Counted from the stretch's first letter, positions 33,101-44,689 are shown. The stretch is DNA of 64,000 nt from Anolis sagrei (GCF_037176765.1 NC_090025.1:166582822-166646821); one strand, 5' to 3'. Translations and numbers: made by a program. Notes: generated by a model from the letters alone, not told the origin.

Positions 33101-36100
33101 ATGGTGGGCATAAATATAGTTCTCTAGTGTGTAAAATATTTTGCTTCTTATTATAAGATGAAGTATTTCCTGATTCTGCCAGTTTAAGGTTGTTGGAGAG
33201 CCAAAGAAACATCTAATCTTGAAGCACTGGTAGACTTATGATAATGATCTGTGTTATTTGTAACTGTTGTATTATTGATACTCTTCTTACTCAAACTGTG
33301 CTCGTTATCATCCTTTTTTGCGCCTGTAGAGAGTGCTGTGGTGCCCTAGAATATTATGACAAAGGTTTTGACCGTGTCACCACAAGAAATGAAAAGACTC
33401 TTCGTAGCATCAAGCGCATCTTCCATACCGTAACTACCACTGATGATCCAGTCATCCGCAAGGTATGATTTCTTTCTCTTTAATTTACTCTTTGTTTCCA
33501 TTTTAAAAGAGAATAGCTAGTGTTTTGAACTGCAGAGAGTAGGACATTTTGTTATGGAAAAGACTAGAATGTCTTCATAAAATGTCATTTCATAAGTCCA
33601 GAATTATTGAGCCAACATGACCATTAGACTACAACTCTGGAGGCCAGGATCCAAATCCCTGCTCAGCCATGGAAATCACATTCTCTTTTAGAGGAAGGCA
33701 AAATCAACACCCCTGACGAAATCCTGCCAATAAAACCCCATGATAGGGTGGCCACGGGCCAGAAACAACTTAAAAGGCACACAACCAACAAGCCTGGAAT
33801 GAGGAATTTTAGCAAATATATTCAGCCAGGAAATAGTATGTGTCTGGTTGACTCTACAGTAGACAGAGAGTGGTGTTTTTGGTTTGGAATCCCTCCAATA
33901 AAGAATCACTAAGGTTTGCTCTACCTATTAAATTATAGAGCACTCATTTGAACTACTACTTCATAATGAGAATTTTCATGTGTACTGAATTAGTGGCATG
34001 CCTTGTGTGTTTTAAAGTAAGATAATATTATTTCACATAGTGAGAAAACGAGAATTAATTAGGCAGGTAATAGACTGGCCGATAGGAATTGTGGAAGTTG
34101 AAGTACAAAACATCTGGAGGGCTGAAGTTTGCCCATGTGTGTTCTAACTCAACAGTCAAAGTTTTCTGGAAGACTTTTAAAAGGAATGAAATGAAACTTG
34201 GGATTACAGTAGAATTAAAGCTTGGGGTGCTGATCTCACCTTTGCTTGTTTTAGGGAAATTATTTGCATTCAGGCACACCCCTCTGTCTTCCTTCCCTTG
34301 GATTTTAATTACTGGGTAATGATGTGTATAGACCATTAATCCAGGAAAGGAAAGCTTTGATATTGTTCCAGCAAAGCCTACAAATTGTGCAGTAAAGCTA
34401 CAAATATAAATTAGGTTACACCTCGTTGGTTCATTTGAGCAACAATTTCTGTTCTCATCTGTGTTGCGTCTCTCTCCTCAGCTGGCCAAGACTCAAGGAA
34501 ATGTATTTGCTACGGATGCCATCCTAGCCACCCTTATGGCCTGCACCCGTTCCGTGTATTCCTGGGACATCATTGTGCAAAGAGTTGGATCCAAGCTCTT
34601 CTTTGACAAAAGGGACAATTCTGACTTTGGTGAGTCTAGTCACACCTGGATTGCAGAGAAGAGCAGGAGAGCAAGTGATAGATGAGAATCTTTCTGATAT
34701 TTGAACAAAAATTAATATGGGGCATTAATATTGTGTCAGGGTTTGAAGCAAATTATCTCAGCACTGTGTTTTTATAGAGCAGTATTCAAGTGTATTCAAA
34801 TGTTCATCATTTTTGTTTGGCTGTGTCCTTAGATCTCCTGACCGTGAGTGAGACTGCTAATGAACCACCTCAGGATGAGGGCAACTCCTTCAATTCACCA
34901 CGCAACCTTGCAATGGAAGCAACCTACATCAACCACAACTTCTCCCAGCAATGCTTGAGAATGGTAAGGGTAGAAGATCCAGTTGTCTCAGTAGCACAGA
35001 GACCTTTGACAAGGAAACTTCATTGTAGTCATTTAGAATTTGTTACTAGCAAAGCACTGTTCTAGTTCAGCAATCACAAAAGAGGGCTGTATATATTCCG
35101 AAACATCTTTCTGCTTGTATGGGGCTCCTAGATTTCCTCAGTGGGCATAGTATGGTGGGTCATTTTATGGTGGAAATTGGTATTTTGATAGGGGAAATGG
35201 GTCCTTTGAATGGTGGAAATGTATCATTTTGTAGGAAAAAATAGATCCTTTTATGTTGGAAATAGATAAATATAGGAGAAATTGACATTTTATAGGGGAA
35301 ATTGATCATTTTATAGGGAAAAGGGACCTGGGCACTTAAATCATAAACTGACAGTCGAAATAATACCTGAAACCCTCATGGTAGGTGAGATCTGTTGAGA
35401 CCTTGGGGTTAGTTGATGAAAATATTGCTGGAGAAGGGCTTGGCCCTACTCTAGAGAGAACTGTTGAAGCATTCCTGACCTTCTTGATTGTGTAACCTGA
35501 TGCCATTGGTAATATTCTGGTGTGGGCTGTTTTACAGGGGAAAGAAAAATACACATTTCCCAATCCAAACCCATTTGTAGAAGATGATATGGACAAGAAT
35601 GAAGTGGCTTCTGTTGCCTATAGGTAGGTTGTTGTTTCCTGTAACTTTCAGATTTACTACAGCTTCCATGAATGTTCTTTTGTCATCACCTGTGCATAAT
35701 TTAATTATACAATATAAAATCATAATGTTATGGCCTTGTTCTTGGTTGTAGATACCGAAGATGGAAGCTGGGAGATGATATTGACCTTATAGTACGCTGT
35801 GAGCATGATGGAGTGATGACTGGAGCCAATGGAGAAGTGTCGTTCATCAACATCAAAACACTGAATGAGTGGGATTCAAGGGTAAGGAGGACAAAGTCAT
35901 TGAAGTATCAATCTTGTTGGATGTGGCCCTCCAAAAACATTTATCCAGGCCCTGCATTGAACTTCAGATTTAGGATCATCCTAAGTCTAAAATGGCTTGA
36001 AGGCACACAACAACCCCTAATTAACTTGATTGTCTCATCATTCAAAAGCAAGCTAACACTTCTCATTGAAAGTGGCAAATTTATGTTGGTTAAAATTGTT

Positions 36101-38473
36101 CTTCATTTTAAATATTGTATTGTTCTTTCATAGTTTTTTGCACTACACGATATGTGCTATGTAATAATAATAAATAGAGAAAATAATATAATAATAAATA
36201 GAGTAAAATAATAAATGTAATAATAATAATACCCCGGTAAAATAATAAATAATTTTGACTTGAGTATAAGCCGAGAGGGGCTTTTTTAGCCTAAAAAAAG
36301 GCTGAAAACTTGGTTTATACTTGAGTATATATGTTATATCACAAACTTGATTAGAAGAGTATGGTGTAGCATTTTCTGGATTCACATTGTACTGAATGTA
36401 GCTTACTCTTGATTACCATCTCAGACCATTAACTTATTTTCCTTAGTCCTATTCAATACAAAAGGAAATGTTGACTTCTCTTTTCCTTGTCAGTGATGGA
36501 AGAAGATCACTAGATCCTCACTTTTGTCATATTTCTCAAGATCACAGCTTCTTTTCATCAAGGACTACAAGCCATTTTGAAATAAATACCACTGTATTAC
36601 ATTTTCAACTTTATGTTTAGATATTAATTTGTAGTAGCATGGCAGAATTAGTGCTAAACATTTTTCTAATTAAAATGTCTTCTTTTCCAGCATTGTAATG
36701 GTGTAGACTGGCGTCAGAAACTAGACTCCCAGAGAGGGGCTGTGATTGCCACTGAACTGAAAAACAACAGCTACAAACTTGCCCGTTGGACATGTTGTGC
36801 CTTGCTGGCTGGATCAGAATATATCAAACTGGGGTGAGACTTAGTCTGTCAAATAAGGGGGTGGGGGTGATATGGTTCTTTTGTTTTCAACCCATGGGTC
36901 AGTATGCAAGAAGAGGGAAGAAATACTTCACGGAGCAAAGCAGATCTTCATAGCTAAGTTCTCAAATATTAGAAAAATATCTGAAACACTTTGCCAAGGA
37001 AATTGCTTAAATCTTTTATTGTATTGATGAGAGGCAATACTTTTAACAGACCTGTAAACAGAAGGTTCATTAAGATAACACGTTAATGGGCATTTCCTGA
37101 TTCTCTTGTTTCTCTTTCTGTGCCAGGTATGTATCCCGGTACCACGTGAAAGACTCTGCACGGCATGTGATTCTGGGCACACAGCAGTTCAAACCCAATG
37201 AATTTGCCAGCCAGATTAATTTAAGCATGGAGAACGCCTGGGGCATCCTGCGCTGTGTCATTGACATCTGCATGAAACTAGATGAGGGCAAATACCTCAT
37301 CTTGAAAGACCCTAATAAGCAGGTCATTCGTGTCTACAGCCTGCCAGATGGCACCTTCAGCTCCGATGAAGAGGATGATGATGAGGAGGAGGAGGAAGAG
37401 GAAGAAGGTAATGGTTTTTGGCTGCCCCGTCAGGATTGTTTACTGATACTGTATAGAGCAGGGTGTCAAATTCATTTTCATTGAGGGCCACATCAGCCTT
37501 ATGGTTGCCTTAAAGGGGCTCTTGAATCCGTGGATACAAAGGGATAACTTTTTTTTTACATTGTGGTCAGTGCTCTTTAGTTTTTACCCATTTTGGGTTC
37601 CCAGATACTCCCATTACTTTTTGTTATATGCAATGCAGACTGGGGATAATAGCACTTATCGTTATGAGGTTGTGGAAAGATTGAAGGACACTTTAAAGTC
37701 AAGCATCGTATCCACAAGCTTTGTCTCTAAATTCAAACCCCAGTATCCTGACTAAACAGAACAAACTGCAGCCTTCCAGATATTATTGCATCACAGCTCC
37801 CTAAACTTTAGTCATGATGCCTAATGATGAGGAATACAGAAATTGTAATTCATCCTCTGGAGCACCACATAAAATGATATGGTGAGCCAGATTTGGCCCA
37901 TGGACCTTGAGTTTGACACATGAGGTGTAGAGTAAGGGTTCAGTCAACCAGTATCCTCCAAGTTTTTTAAAGCATAACATCCATAATTAAACCACACTGA
38001 CCATGCGGACAAAAAATCGTGAAAGTTGGAGCCCAGGTATTTAGAGCTCACTAGGAAGACTACCTCTGGTTTAGAGAGATGTCAAGACACAAAAGTACAA
38101 AAGGTGGTTATGCTGCTGATCAAGATGCCAACTAACATTGTACTGCTTGACCAGTGATACATTCAAGTGAAAGTGTAGAACTGGGTGGAACTTTTTTTAT
38201 TTTTACTTCTTTTTTGCAAATGGGCATATGCCTTCCTACAGAGTGGAAATCACTGAAAGGGTTTCTTCACAAACAATATTTTGTATTGTTGCAGCTTAAT
38301 TCACATTTGTATGTCTGGCTGCAGCTTATGTCATATTTGATCTGTATAGGATCAGTATTTGGGGTGTGGTGACTGAAAATTGTTGCCGAGTCTCTTCTTT
38401 GTGATAGCCTCATTGGGATAGTATAATGTGCTCCATTTCAGTTTTTCTTTGTGTTGCAGAGGAAGAGAGCTAA
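28280..38473 (+). CDS. EIF3D: Eukaryotic translation initiation factor 3 subunit D
   Basis: eIF3d is a subunit of the cytosolic eIF3 complex and binds the 5' cap of selected mRNAs. Coding exons: 28280-28402, 28637-28682, 29896-30032, 30444-30529, 31938-32010, 32157-32269, 33330-33462, 34482-34629, 34833-34963, 35538-35623, 35752-35881, 36691-36833, 37127-37407, 38460-38473. All introns are GT-AG and the phases agree throughout, giving 547 residues (human 548). The start [20 protein letters not shown], the middle [20 protein letters not shown] and [20 protein letters not shown], and the end [16 protein letters not shown] follow the human protein almost residue for residue. The N-terminal part holds the basic RNA-contacting region (about 95-150); the cap-binding fold covers about 160-525; the tail is almost all Glu/Asp. 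The last coding exon supplies only 14 bases. The start ATG is 11 bases after the exon 2 acceptor and matches the human start. A non-coding exon ends at 25545, making 15 exons as in human. Confidence 0.98.
28440..28580 (+). repeat. L2-type tail in EIF3D intron 2
   Basis: 'aatccgccctaagtcccccggg' then 'aatacaaataaagatgatgatg' and an ATT run. It fills much of the short intron between coding exons 1 and 2. Confidence 0.7.
29180..29735 (+). repeat. Two head-to-tail copies of an unclassified element in EIF3D intron 3
   Basis: Copy 1 (about 29180-29447) and copy 2 (about 29448-29735) both run from 'cctgccac..gttg.tgtggcccag' through GT-rich repeats and 'gtgatggtcact' to 'aacattacatttttatttata'-type ends. 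The end 'ccagtggtttttgagtcatg' is of the kind seen in RTE-type retroposons, but the class is not established. Confidence 0.65.
30154..30182. repeat. (TC)n microsatellite in EIF3D intron 4
   Basis: Uninterrupted CT dinucleotides. Confidence 0.95.
30795..31153. mobile_element. hAT non-autonomous element in EIF3D intron 5
   Basis: Ends 'caggggtcttcaaac' and 'gtttgaagacccctg', with flanks atttatag (30787-30794) and atttagag (31154-31161). It is the same element as 43403-43754. Confidence 0.9.
31154..31937. other. EIF3D intron 5 remainder, nothing recognised
   Basis: AT-rich, no repeat or exon recognised. Confidence 0.4.
32538..32685. repeat. Palindromic MITE in EIF3D
   Basis: Inverted ends 'ccttctacactgccatataa' and 'atggcagtgtagaagg', family of 14690 and 48688. 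TTA occurs on both sides, which would fit a PIF/Harbinger 3-bp duplication. Confidence 0.85.
32828..33072 (-). repeat. tRNA-derived SINE in EIF3D, minus strand
   Basis: 'tgtcaggagtgacttgagaaac' to 'ttgtgtcaccgggggctcc', same family as 2003-2239. Confidence 0.9.
33608..33792 (+). repeat. tRNA-derived SINE in EIF3D, plus strand
   Basis: 'tagactacaactctggaggcc' through a B-box-like 'aggatccaaatccc' to 'ttaaaaggcacacaacc', family of 141-585. Confidence 0.75.
35909..36165 (+). mobile_element. Truncated hAT element in EIF3D
   Basis: 'tgtggccctccaaaaacatttatcc', 'ggttaaaattgttcttcatt' and 'gttttttgcactac' match the interior of 43403-43754. Both ends are lost or diverged. A run of AATA follows. Confidence 0.75.
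37459..37924. mobile_element. hAT-like element in the last EIF3D intron
   Basis: Ends 'cagggtgtcaaattc' and 'gagtttgacacatg'; flanks gtatagag (37451-37458) and gtgtagag (37925-37932) differ at one base. It starts about 50 bases after the exon donor at 37408. No transposase frame. Confidence 0.65.
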
Positions 38474-38569
38474 ACGTTGCAGCCAGACAGCCGCCGTGAT
38501 ATCGTCCGGAAGACATGTTCTACTTTCATCTCGCTGGATCAAAGCTGAATCTTCAGCCCCAAGGAAGAA

Positions 38570-38579
38570 AATAAATAAA
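38570..38579 (+). terminator. EIF3D: EIF3D polyadenylation signals
   Basis: Two overlapping AATAAA hexamers about 100 bases after the stop codon (38471-38473) give a very short 3' UTR. T-rich sequence follows at 38600-38615. Confidence 0.85.
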
Positions 38580-38599
38580 AGCGTAATCAGTTGCAGGGC

Positions 38600-40371
38600 T
38601 TGTTTTTCTTTTGTTCAGATAATAAATATATGTGAGGAATGCCCAGATATAGTGGTGGAAAACATATAAATTGGGGGGGGGGGGGGGGAGGAGTTGATAA
38701 TCTCATGGTGATCTCATGATTGTAAACTGCTCATTTTATAGAGCAGCAGAATAATCTGCTAGTAGATTTGGAAAAGACTGAAGAGCTTTTACAGAAGGTG
38801 ATTAAATACTTCCTCCAGGAAGAAAAGAGACTAGAAAGCAGTCATGTTGCTGAGGAAGCCAGACTTGAATCATTTTCTTTTTGCTCTACTTGTTTTGGAA
38901 GGGGAACAAACAGGGCTAACCAGCAACCTGACAGAGAAGGCTGTGACATTCCCTTACAAGTGTTGTTTGGTTCTAGTATTTGAGTGACCTCAATAACAGT
39001 TGTTGATTGTAATTCTCCCTAAGTCATCCTGTAGAAGTGTTTCAGAGCATCTTTTTAAATGTCCTATTCAGATACGAAAGAGAATACAACTGAGAGTGTG
39101 TACAACTGTTGTAGGAAGTTTGATGGCTTATATACAATGCTTTCTGTAATAATACAGTACAAATAATTGTTACAAAACCAGCTCTAAAGTTTTGTGATTA
39201 ATGATTTATTGATTAAAAAGATGGGAGGCAAATTCTGTACGTTCAGTGGCATTAAAACTAATCCCAATTACTCAGTAGTAAATTTCAGTACTTGCAGCTT
39301 CTACTTGTTTTAGCCACATGAAGAAAATAAAAAAGAAAGACTAGGTTTCCCCTGTTACAAAAGAAAATTAAAACTAATTATGTATTTAGTTGATGCCATT
39401 TGTAACCTTCCATCGGCCAAAGCATGCCTTGGATCGAAGCCAGAAACCAGCTCTCTGTCAATTAAATGAATGTTTCTGCCGCAGAGCCAGAGGGGGATGG
39501 CTTGAACCTCTGTATGATGCTCATTAACGGCCTTGGCAAACAGAACTGGGCAGATGAAGGTACTCCAGGGTTTTCTCTAATCATATTCCAACAACTCCCG
39601 TGTGGGTTTGATGCTGCGGTTTCCGCAGCAAGAACGTGTAAAAGCCTGGAGTTCCAGAAAAAAGAACAGGGAGTTCTTTTATTAGAAGGCTAGCTATCTG
39701 CAGCAGATCTAGTTCTTTATCATCTTAGATCCTTAAAAGTGATTCGCAAAATAAGCCATTTCACCTGCCAGTGCAGTAATTGCTCTGCCCCACTGCTGCC
39801 ATTTTGGCAATGAGGCAATGCACCACCAGTTAAGTGTTGCACTTCCTCCTTGCTTTATCTTCATGCACAGCTTGTTTCTGTTAATGAAGGGCTGCAATCC
39901 TATAGATGAAGGTGGGCAATTATTTGCTTCCCCAACAAGCTTTGAGAGCTGCATATTTCCATCACCTCAAATAAACTTGCAGGAACAAGATTGAAATTGT
40001 AATCTCTCTGGAGACTATTTCTGAATGTTCTCAAGGAGATGGCTGTGTCCCTTTTTTTCCTGCCAGTACTAGCTTACGTACCTGACATTGCCCAGGTATG
40101 CATTTTCTATTTATTAGAAATACTCAGCTTTACAATTTTCTGAATGGTCCCATTAGAAAATTTATAGCTGTATAATGGTACCTTTATAAAATTGTTTAAG
40201 TGGTGGATTGGAAATCCCATTAGGCCAAGACTTGATCAGGCTGCAAATCCCATCGGCTTCAGATCTGGCTGGGTTGGAACTGGCAACAACGCAGTTTTCT
40301 GGATGTAGCTAGACTCCAACCCCCATCTATTAGTCCCTTGTCCTCCCCCAACCCCCCAAATATTTTAAGTT
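38600..40371. other. Spacer between EIF3D and FOXRED2, mostly unrecognised
   Basis: A poly(G) run lies at about 38671-38687. No repeat family is recognised in 38700-40190, and the open frames there look random. 40195-40330 contains weak palindromic MITE-like sequence. Confidence 0.4.
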
Positions 40372-40500
40372 GGATCATACAATAATAGAGCTGGAAAAGA
40401 CCACATGGGCCATCTAGTTCAACCTCCTGTCATGCAGGAAAAGCACAAAGTACCCCTGACAAATGGCCATCCAGCCTCTGTTTAAAAGCTTACAAGGTTG
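40372..40500 (-). mobile_element. CR1 LINE 3' end, minus strand
   Basis: 'aatagagctggaaaagaccac', 'catgcaggaaaagcac' and 'tggccatccagcctctg'. Confidence 0.85.
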
Positions 40501-40509
40501 TTTAGGATC

Positions 40510-40700
40510 CATCATGGATGGAATTTACACAGCTCTTCAGATGTGGTTGGACTACAATCCCATCACCCCCAAACTAAAGCCGGTTTTGGACTTCAGCTCC
40601 CACAATTCTTAATAGCTGTTAAGCTTGTTAGGATCTCTGGGGGTTGAAGTCCAAAAGACCTGGAGGACCAAAGGTTAGGATCCACAGTTAGAGGATGATG
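40510..40700. repeat. Nested palindromic MITEs
   Basis: The outer arms 'ttggactacaatcccatc' and 'gatgggattgtaatctaacc' enclose an inner palindrome ('ttttggacttcagctccc' and 'gggggttgaagtccaaaa') of the family at 25721 and 44068. Confidence 0.7.
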
Positions 40701-41029
40701 GGATTGTAATCTAACCATATCTGGAGTTGGGATGCTCCACTGCTTTAATGCTCCCACAATCCTTCAGTTATTTTTGGGTCATGAAGACCATATATGACAA
40801 GTTTGGTACAGAGCTACCAAACCATGGTGGGGGCATTTGTGGTGCAAACAAATATACACTGGCTTATCTGGAGATAAGAAGGAAAGGGGCAGGGGAGAGC
40901 TTAGCAAAAAGCTTGATACGTTTCAGCATTTTATCCACTTGCATCTGAACAAAAGCACGAGTTCAAAAATGTAGGACATACTATAGTTTGTATTAAGGAC
41001 CCTATAAGGTCCTGTCTCTTTCCCCTCCC

Positions 41030-41930
41030 TTTCATCCATGGCTTGGAATAGTTTCTTTATCATTTGCCTGGTGATGTTGTTCTGGGACAGCCGCACCAGG
41101 AGCTCCAGCTTATCTTGCTATTTGTTGATTACTGCATGTATTTTAAAGTTCTATGCCTTTGCAGTTAGATGGCTTTCCATAGTTTGCATTTATTGGATCT
41201 ATGACCTGTCCATTATCGTTAGGTTCCCTGGTCCTGCCCCCTTTTTGGGTTTTGGAGGGAATAGGAGCCATTTTGGGCCAGTCCACACAGAGAAGCCTTT
41301 CATACAGGACATAAAACCAGGAGCTCCAGTAGAAAGCTTCATCTTTTACAGCTAGCCCAGGGAGAAAAGGCCCCATAGCTTGGCCGGGGATATGCAGCCC
41401 CATAGCTTGACCACAGAGGTGCAGTCTCAGCACAGCTCTTTTGGTGAGGATTTTACAGCCTTACAGCTCCTTTGCTGAGGGAATCCGGTCCCACAGCACT
41501 TCAGCCAGCCATCACTGAAACTTGAACACCTTTTCCCCTGGAAGTCTACAAAGCTCTGCTTGGTAAAGGTCACTCGCGGAAGCCAGAAGCAGTTGGTACC
41601 GGGTGTAGGGGCTCCATGCCAACAGAGGCAAAGACAGACTGCCCAGATAAGAGGTTAAGGATTTCCCCATTAGTTAAAATACTGTTATGAAGAAAGTGCC
41701 TGTCCCCTCTGAACAAGATTGAGAGAGCCAATAGACTATTAAGAAAGCCTTGAAGTTCCTGTTTGTTTTCAATAATAAAGAACTTTGTTGAACCTTTAAG
41801 CAATCTAAAGACTCTGTTTAAGGAAATCCAAAGGCCTTTAATCTGAGGCAGCCCCGGCGTCCCGTTGGGCACACAGAATTTATGTCCTGTCTACAGTCTT
41901 ATGCACAGGCCCAGCGTGCGACAGCACAGA
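41030..41930 (+). other. Possible solo LTR (fossil), low confidence
   Basis: The block has a TATA-like 'cataaaacc' (about 41310) and an 'aataaag' (41772) spaced as in an LTR, and no repeat family I recognise. No internal genes or flanking duplication were found. Confidence 0.25.
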
Positions 41931-41934
41931 CGTA

Positions 41935-42140
41935 ATGGGTCGGAGATTCGAATCCAGGGAGAGCGCCAATAAGCTTCCTCTATCAGCTCCAACTCCCCAT
42001 GTGGGGACTTAAGAGAAGCCTCCGACAAGGATGGTAAAACATCTAAACATCCAGGCTCCCCTGGGAAAGGTCATTGCAAAGTGCCAATTCTCTCACACCA
42101 GAAGTGACTTGCAGTTTCTCAAGTTGTTCCTGACACACAA
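41935..42140 (+). repeat. tRNA-derived SINE, plus strand
   Basis: B box 'gattcgaatcc' at 41945, then 'atcagctccaactccccatg', 'aattctctcacaccagaag' and 'cttgcagtttctcaag'. This is the plus-strand copy of the family at 2003 and 32828. Confidence 0.85.
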
Positions 42141-42644
42141 AATCATTTTAATTTGGGGGTGATGTTCTGGAAGCCTGGCTTGCCTTAGACCCAGCAGTAG
42201 CAGCTTTTTTTCTCAATCAACAAGTGACTAAAAGTCACTTTCGTTTGAGGCAAAAGCATCCCCCTAGCAGACAAAATGGTAAAATTAATGTATTTCCATG
42301 GTTCCTCGATAATGCTGGAGACGTTTCTCAAGCCAATGTTATTTTTTATAAAATAGTCACTTATTTGTCATTGCAGTGCTTGATTTGGAGAAAACTTCAC
42401 TAAACTCAGATGTCATAGATGTCCATGGGATGTCAAAATGAAGGTGCACTACTTTGGAGACTGAACACATTCTGCAACCAACTGAGCAGCGACACAATAA
42501 TGCGCTGGGACCCACAGTCTCTCCCTACAGTTCATGTACAGCTTCATTCTTAAATACTGTATTTCTTCAATTCGAAGACATCATTTACTGTAAAGTGGAC
42601 ACTAATTTCAGTACCACCAACAGAAAACAATATTTATTTATATA

Positions 42645-43030
42645 CAGGCAGTCCCCGAGTTAGAAACATCCGACTTACATCTGACTCATAGTTAAGAACC
42701 GGGGTGAGGCAACAGGAGAGAGAAATCAACAAATAGGAAGGGAGATTCACTCAAGAGAGTTAACATGGGGAAAAGGTGTCTCCACTGAAGCTTTCTCACC
42801 AATCTTTATTTCCACAACAAGCCATTTTTTTTCAAAATCCAGTGATCACAGGGACAGAAAGTAAGGTGCAATCTTCTGAACAGGGGCACAAACAACACGG
42901 GGTGTTAACCCTTACCTATGCTATCAAAAGCTTAAAAATACATATTTTAGGCTGGAGTTACACTTTTAAAATGTATCTATTCCAACTTACAAAGAAATCC
43001 AACATAAGAACAAATCTACAGATCCTATCT
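42645..43030 (+). mobile_element. Tigger-like element, 3' end cut off
   Basis: Begins 'caggcagtccccgagtta' next to TA, and matches 5966-6626 over its length. It stops at 'cctatcttg' where a Penelope-like end begins. Confidence 0.75.
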
Positions 43031-43031
43031 T

Positions 43032-43155
43032 GACTAAAGCTTTCATGGCCGGAATCACTGAGTTGTTGTAGATTTTTTCAGGCTATATGGCCATGTTCTA
43101 GAGGCATTCTCTCCTGACGTTTCGCCTGCATCTATGGCAAGTATCCTCAGAGGTT
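43032..43155 (-). mobile_element. Penelope-like terminal repeat
   Basis: 'aaagctttcatggccggaatcac' to 'tctatggcaagtatcctcagagg', the same sequence as 13626-13745. A 70-base fragment of the second SINE family follows (43157-43228). Confidence 0.85.
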
Positions 43156-43402
43156 GTGAAGTTTGCTAGATTGGCAGAAGCTGGGGCTAATAGCGGGAGC
43201 TCCCTGGATTCAAACCTGCAATCTTTCTCTCTCCCTCTATATAAATATAATTTGGAAAGACTGGCCTCCATTCAGTTGATACACAGACATGGCTGAGTTC
43301 AAGACTGAAGGAAGATCCTTCCACTTAATGCCTTGAGGTGCTTGATTTTTTTAAAAGAGGGTAAAAGCCAGTTATAATGTGGAAAGTTCCTATCCCTTAA
43401 AT

Positions 43403-43754
43403 CAGGGGTCCTCAAACTAAGGCCCGAGGGCCGGATGTGGCCCTCCAAGGTCATTTATCCGGCCCTTGCTCAAGGTCAACCTAAGTCTGAAACAACTTGA
43501 AAGCACACAACAACAATCCTATCTCATTAGACAAAAGGAGGCCCCCAGTTCCCTTTGAAATACTATTAAATTTATATTTGTTAAAATTGTTCTTCATTTT
43601 AATTATTGTATTGTTTTTAAGTGTTTTTTGCACTACAAATAAGATACGTGCAGTGTGCATTCATTGGTGTGCTTTTTTTTCAGATTATAGTCCGGCCCTC
43701 CAACAGTTTGAGGGACTGTGACCTGGCTCTGTTTAAAAAGTTTGAGGACCCCTG
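43403..43754. mobile_element. hAT non-autonomous element with perfect 8-bp target duplication
   Basis: Ends 'caggggtcctcaaac' and 'gtttgaggacccctg' are a perfect inverted repeat. Exact duplicates ccttaaat lie at 43395-43402 and 43755-43762. Length 352 bp. The interior has no transposase. Confidence 0.95.
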
Positions 43755-43825
43755 CCTTAAATGAAAGCAAATTGGTGCAGTGAAATTAAAATGTTGGAAT
43801 TTGGGGTGTAGCTACATTGTAAAAG

Positions 43826-44067
43826 AGTCAGACATGACTGGACTTAATGTCAGGGGACTACCTTTACCTTTTACATTGTAAAATTAATGCAGTTTGATAC
43901 CTGGTTAAGTGCAAGAGCTCAATACGATGGAATCCTGGGAGGGTTGTAGTTTTAGGAGGCACCAGCACTTTTGGGCAGAGAAGGCTTAAGACTGTGCAAA
44001 ACTACAACTCCCATGATCCCACAGCGCTGAGCCTTGGCAGCAAATTGCATTAACCCTACAATGTGGA
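43826..44067. repeat. SINE tail followed by a palindromic MITE
   Basis: 43826-43875 is the tail of the second SINE family ('gacatgactggacttaatgtc'). 43869-44067 is a whole palindromic MITE of the 13229 family ('taatgcagtttgatacc ... cattaaccctacaatgtgg'). Confidence 0.8.
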
Positions 44068-44155
44068 TTAGGCATGGGCAAACTTGGGCCCTTCCTCCAG
44101 GTGTTTTGGACTTCAACTCCCACAATTCCTAACAGCCGGCTGTTAGGAATTGTGA
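44068..44155. repeat. Partial palindromic MITE left of the FOXRED2 promoter
   Basis: 'ggcatgggcaaacttgggccc', 'cttcaactcccacaattcc' and the turn 'aacagccggctgttagg'. The right arm stops after about 15 bases, at the start of the CpG-rich block. Confidence 0.8.
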
Positions 44156-44156
44156 G

Positions 44157-44650
44157 CCAATACACTCCGCCCAGCCACCACCACCACCTCCTTCTTTGCC
44201 GGCGGGCCCTTTAAATGGCAGCGGGGTCACGTGACGCCCCATTCCTGCTCAGCAACCAAGCAAGCGGATTCGGAAGCAGCACTGCCACTCTAGCCCTGCC
44301 TCTCGTTGCGTTCCTTTTTTTTTTTTTCCTTCCAAGGCCGGTTTCTTGTTGGAGGACTCGAAGGACGGCGGCTCTATGGTGATGGTCAGGCTCCTTTCGG
44401 GCAGGAGCCACGACCGACCTGTTGGTTCCGCTGCCGGCGCCGAATGCCCAGGTACGTCATGACGTCACGCGGGCGGCTTCGAACCTCGCGCCTTTCCCCC
44501 ATTGGGCAGAAGGGGCCCGGCAGGGAGCGAGAGGAGGTCGCGCGCCTCCCCGGTTGCCAGGGAACCCAGGAGAGGCGAGGCAGTTGCCATGGGGACTGGC
44601 CCCTCTTTGGGCTGAGACTGGCAGTGTGCCTCCACACTAGGGAGTTATTG
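44157..44650 (+). promoter_or_regulatory. FOXRED2: CpG-rich promoter and non-coding first exon of FOXRED2
   Basis: High CpG density runs from about 44200 to 44560. Sites: CCAAT (44157-44161) and inverted ATTGG (44501-44505), the perfect palindrome GTCACGTGAC (44226-44235, core CACGTG), a full CRE TGACGTCA (44460-44467), and two RFX X-box-like motifs (44553-44566 and 44583-44596). A donor 'gcccag|gtacgt' suggests that the first exon ends at 44451. The start site is not determined. The next exon begins at an acceptor ending 46449. Confidence 0.7.
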
Positions 44651-44689
44651 CGGTTCGACACCACTGTAATTTTTTTTAAAATGTCAGTT

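Noticed and set aside
37146-37484. Read-through version of EIF3D after residue 542
   Set aside because: It simply continues past a good GT donor into the intron; the spliced form restores the human-like end.
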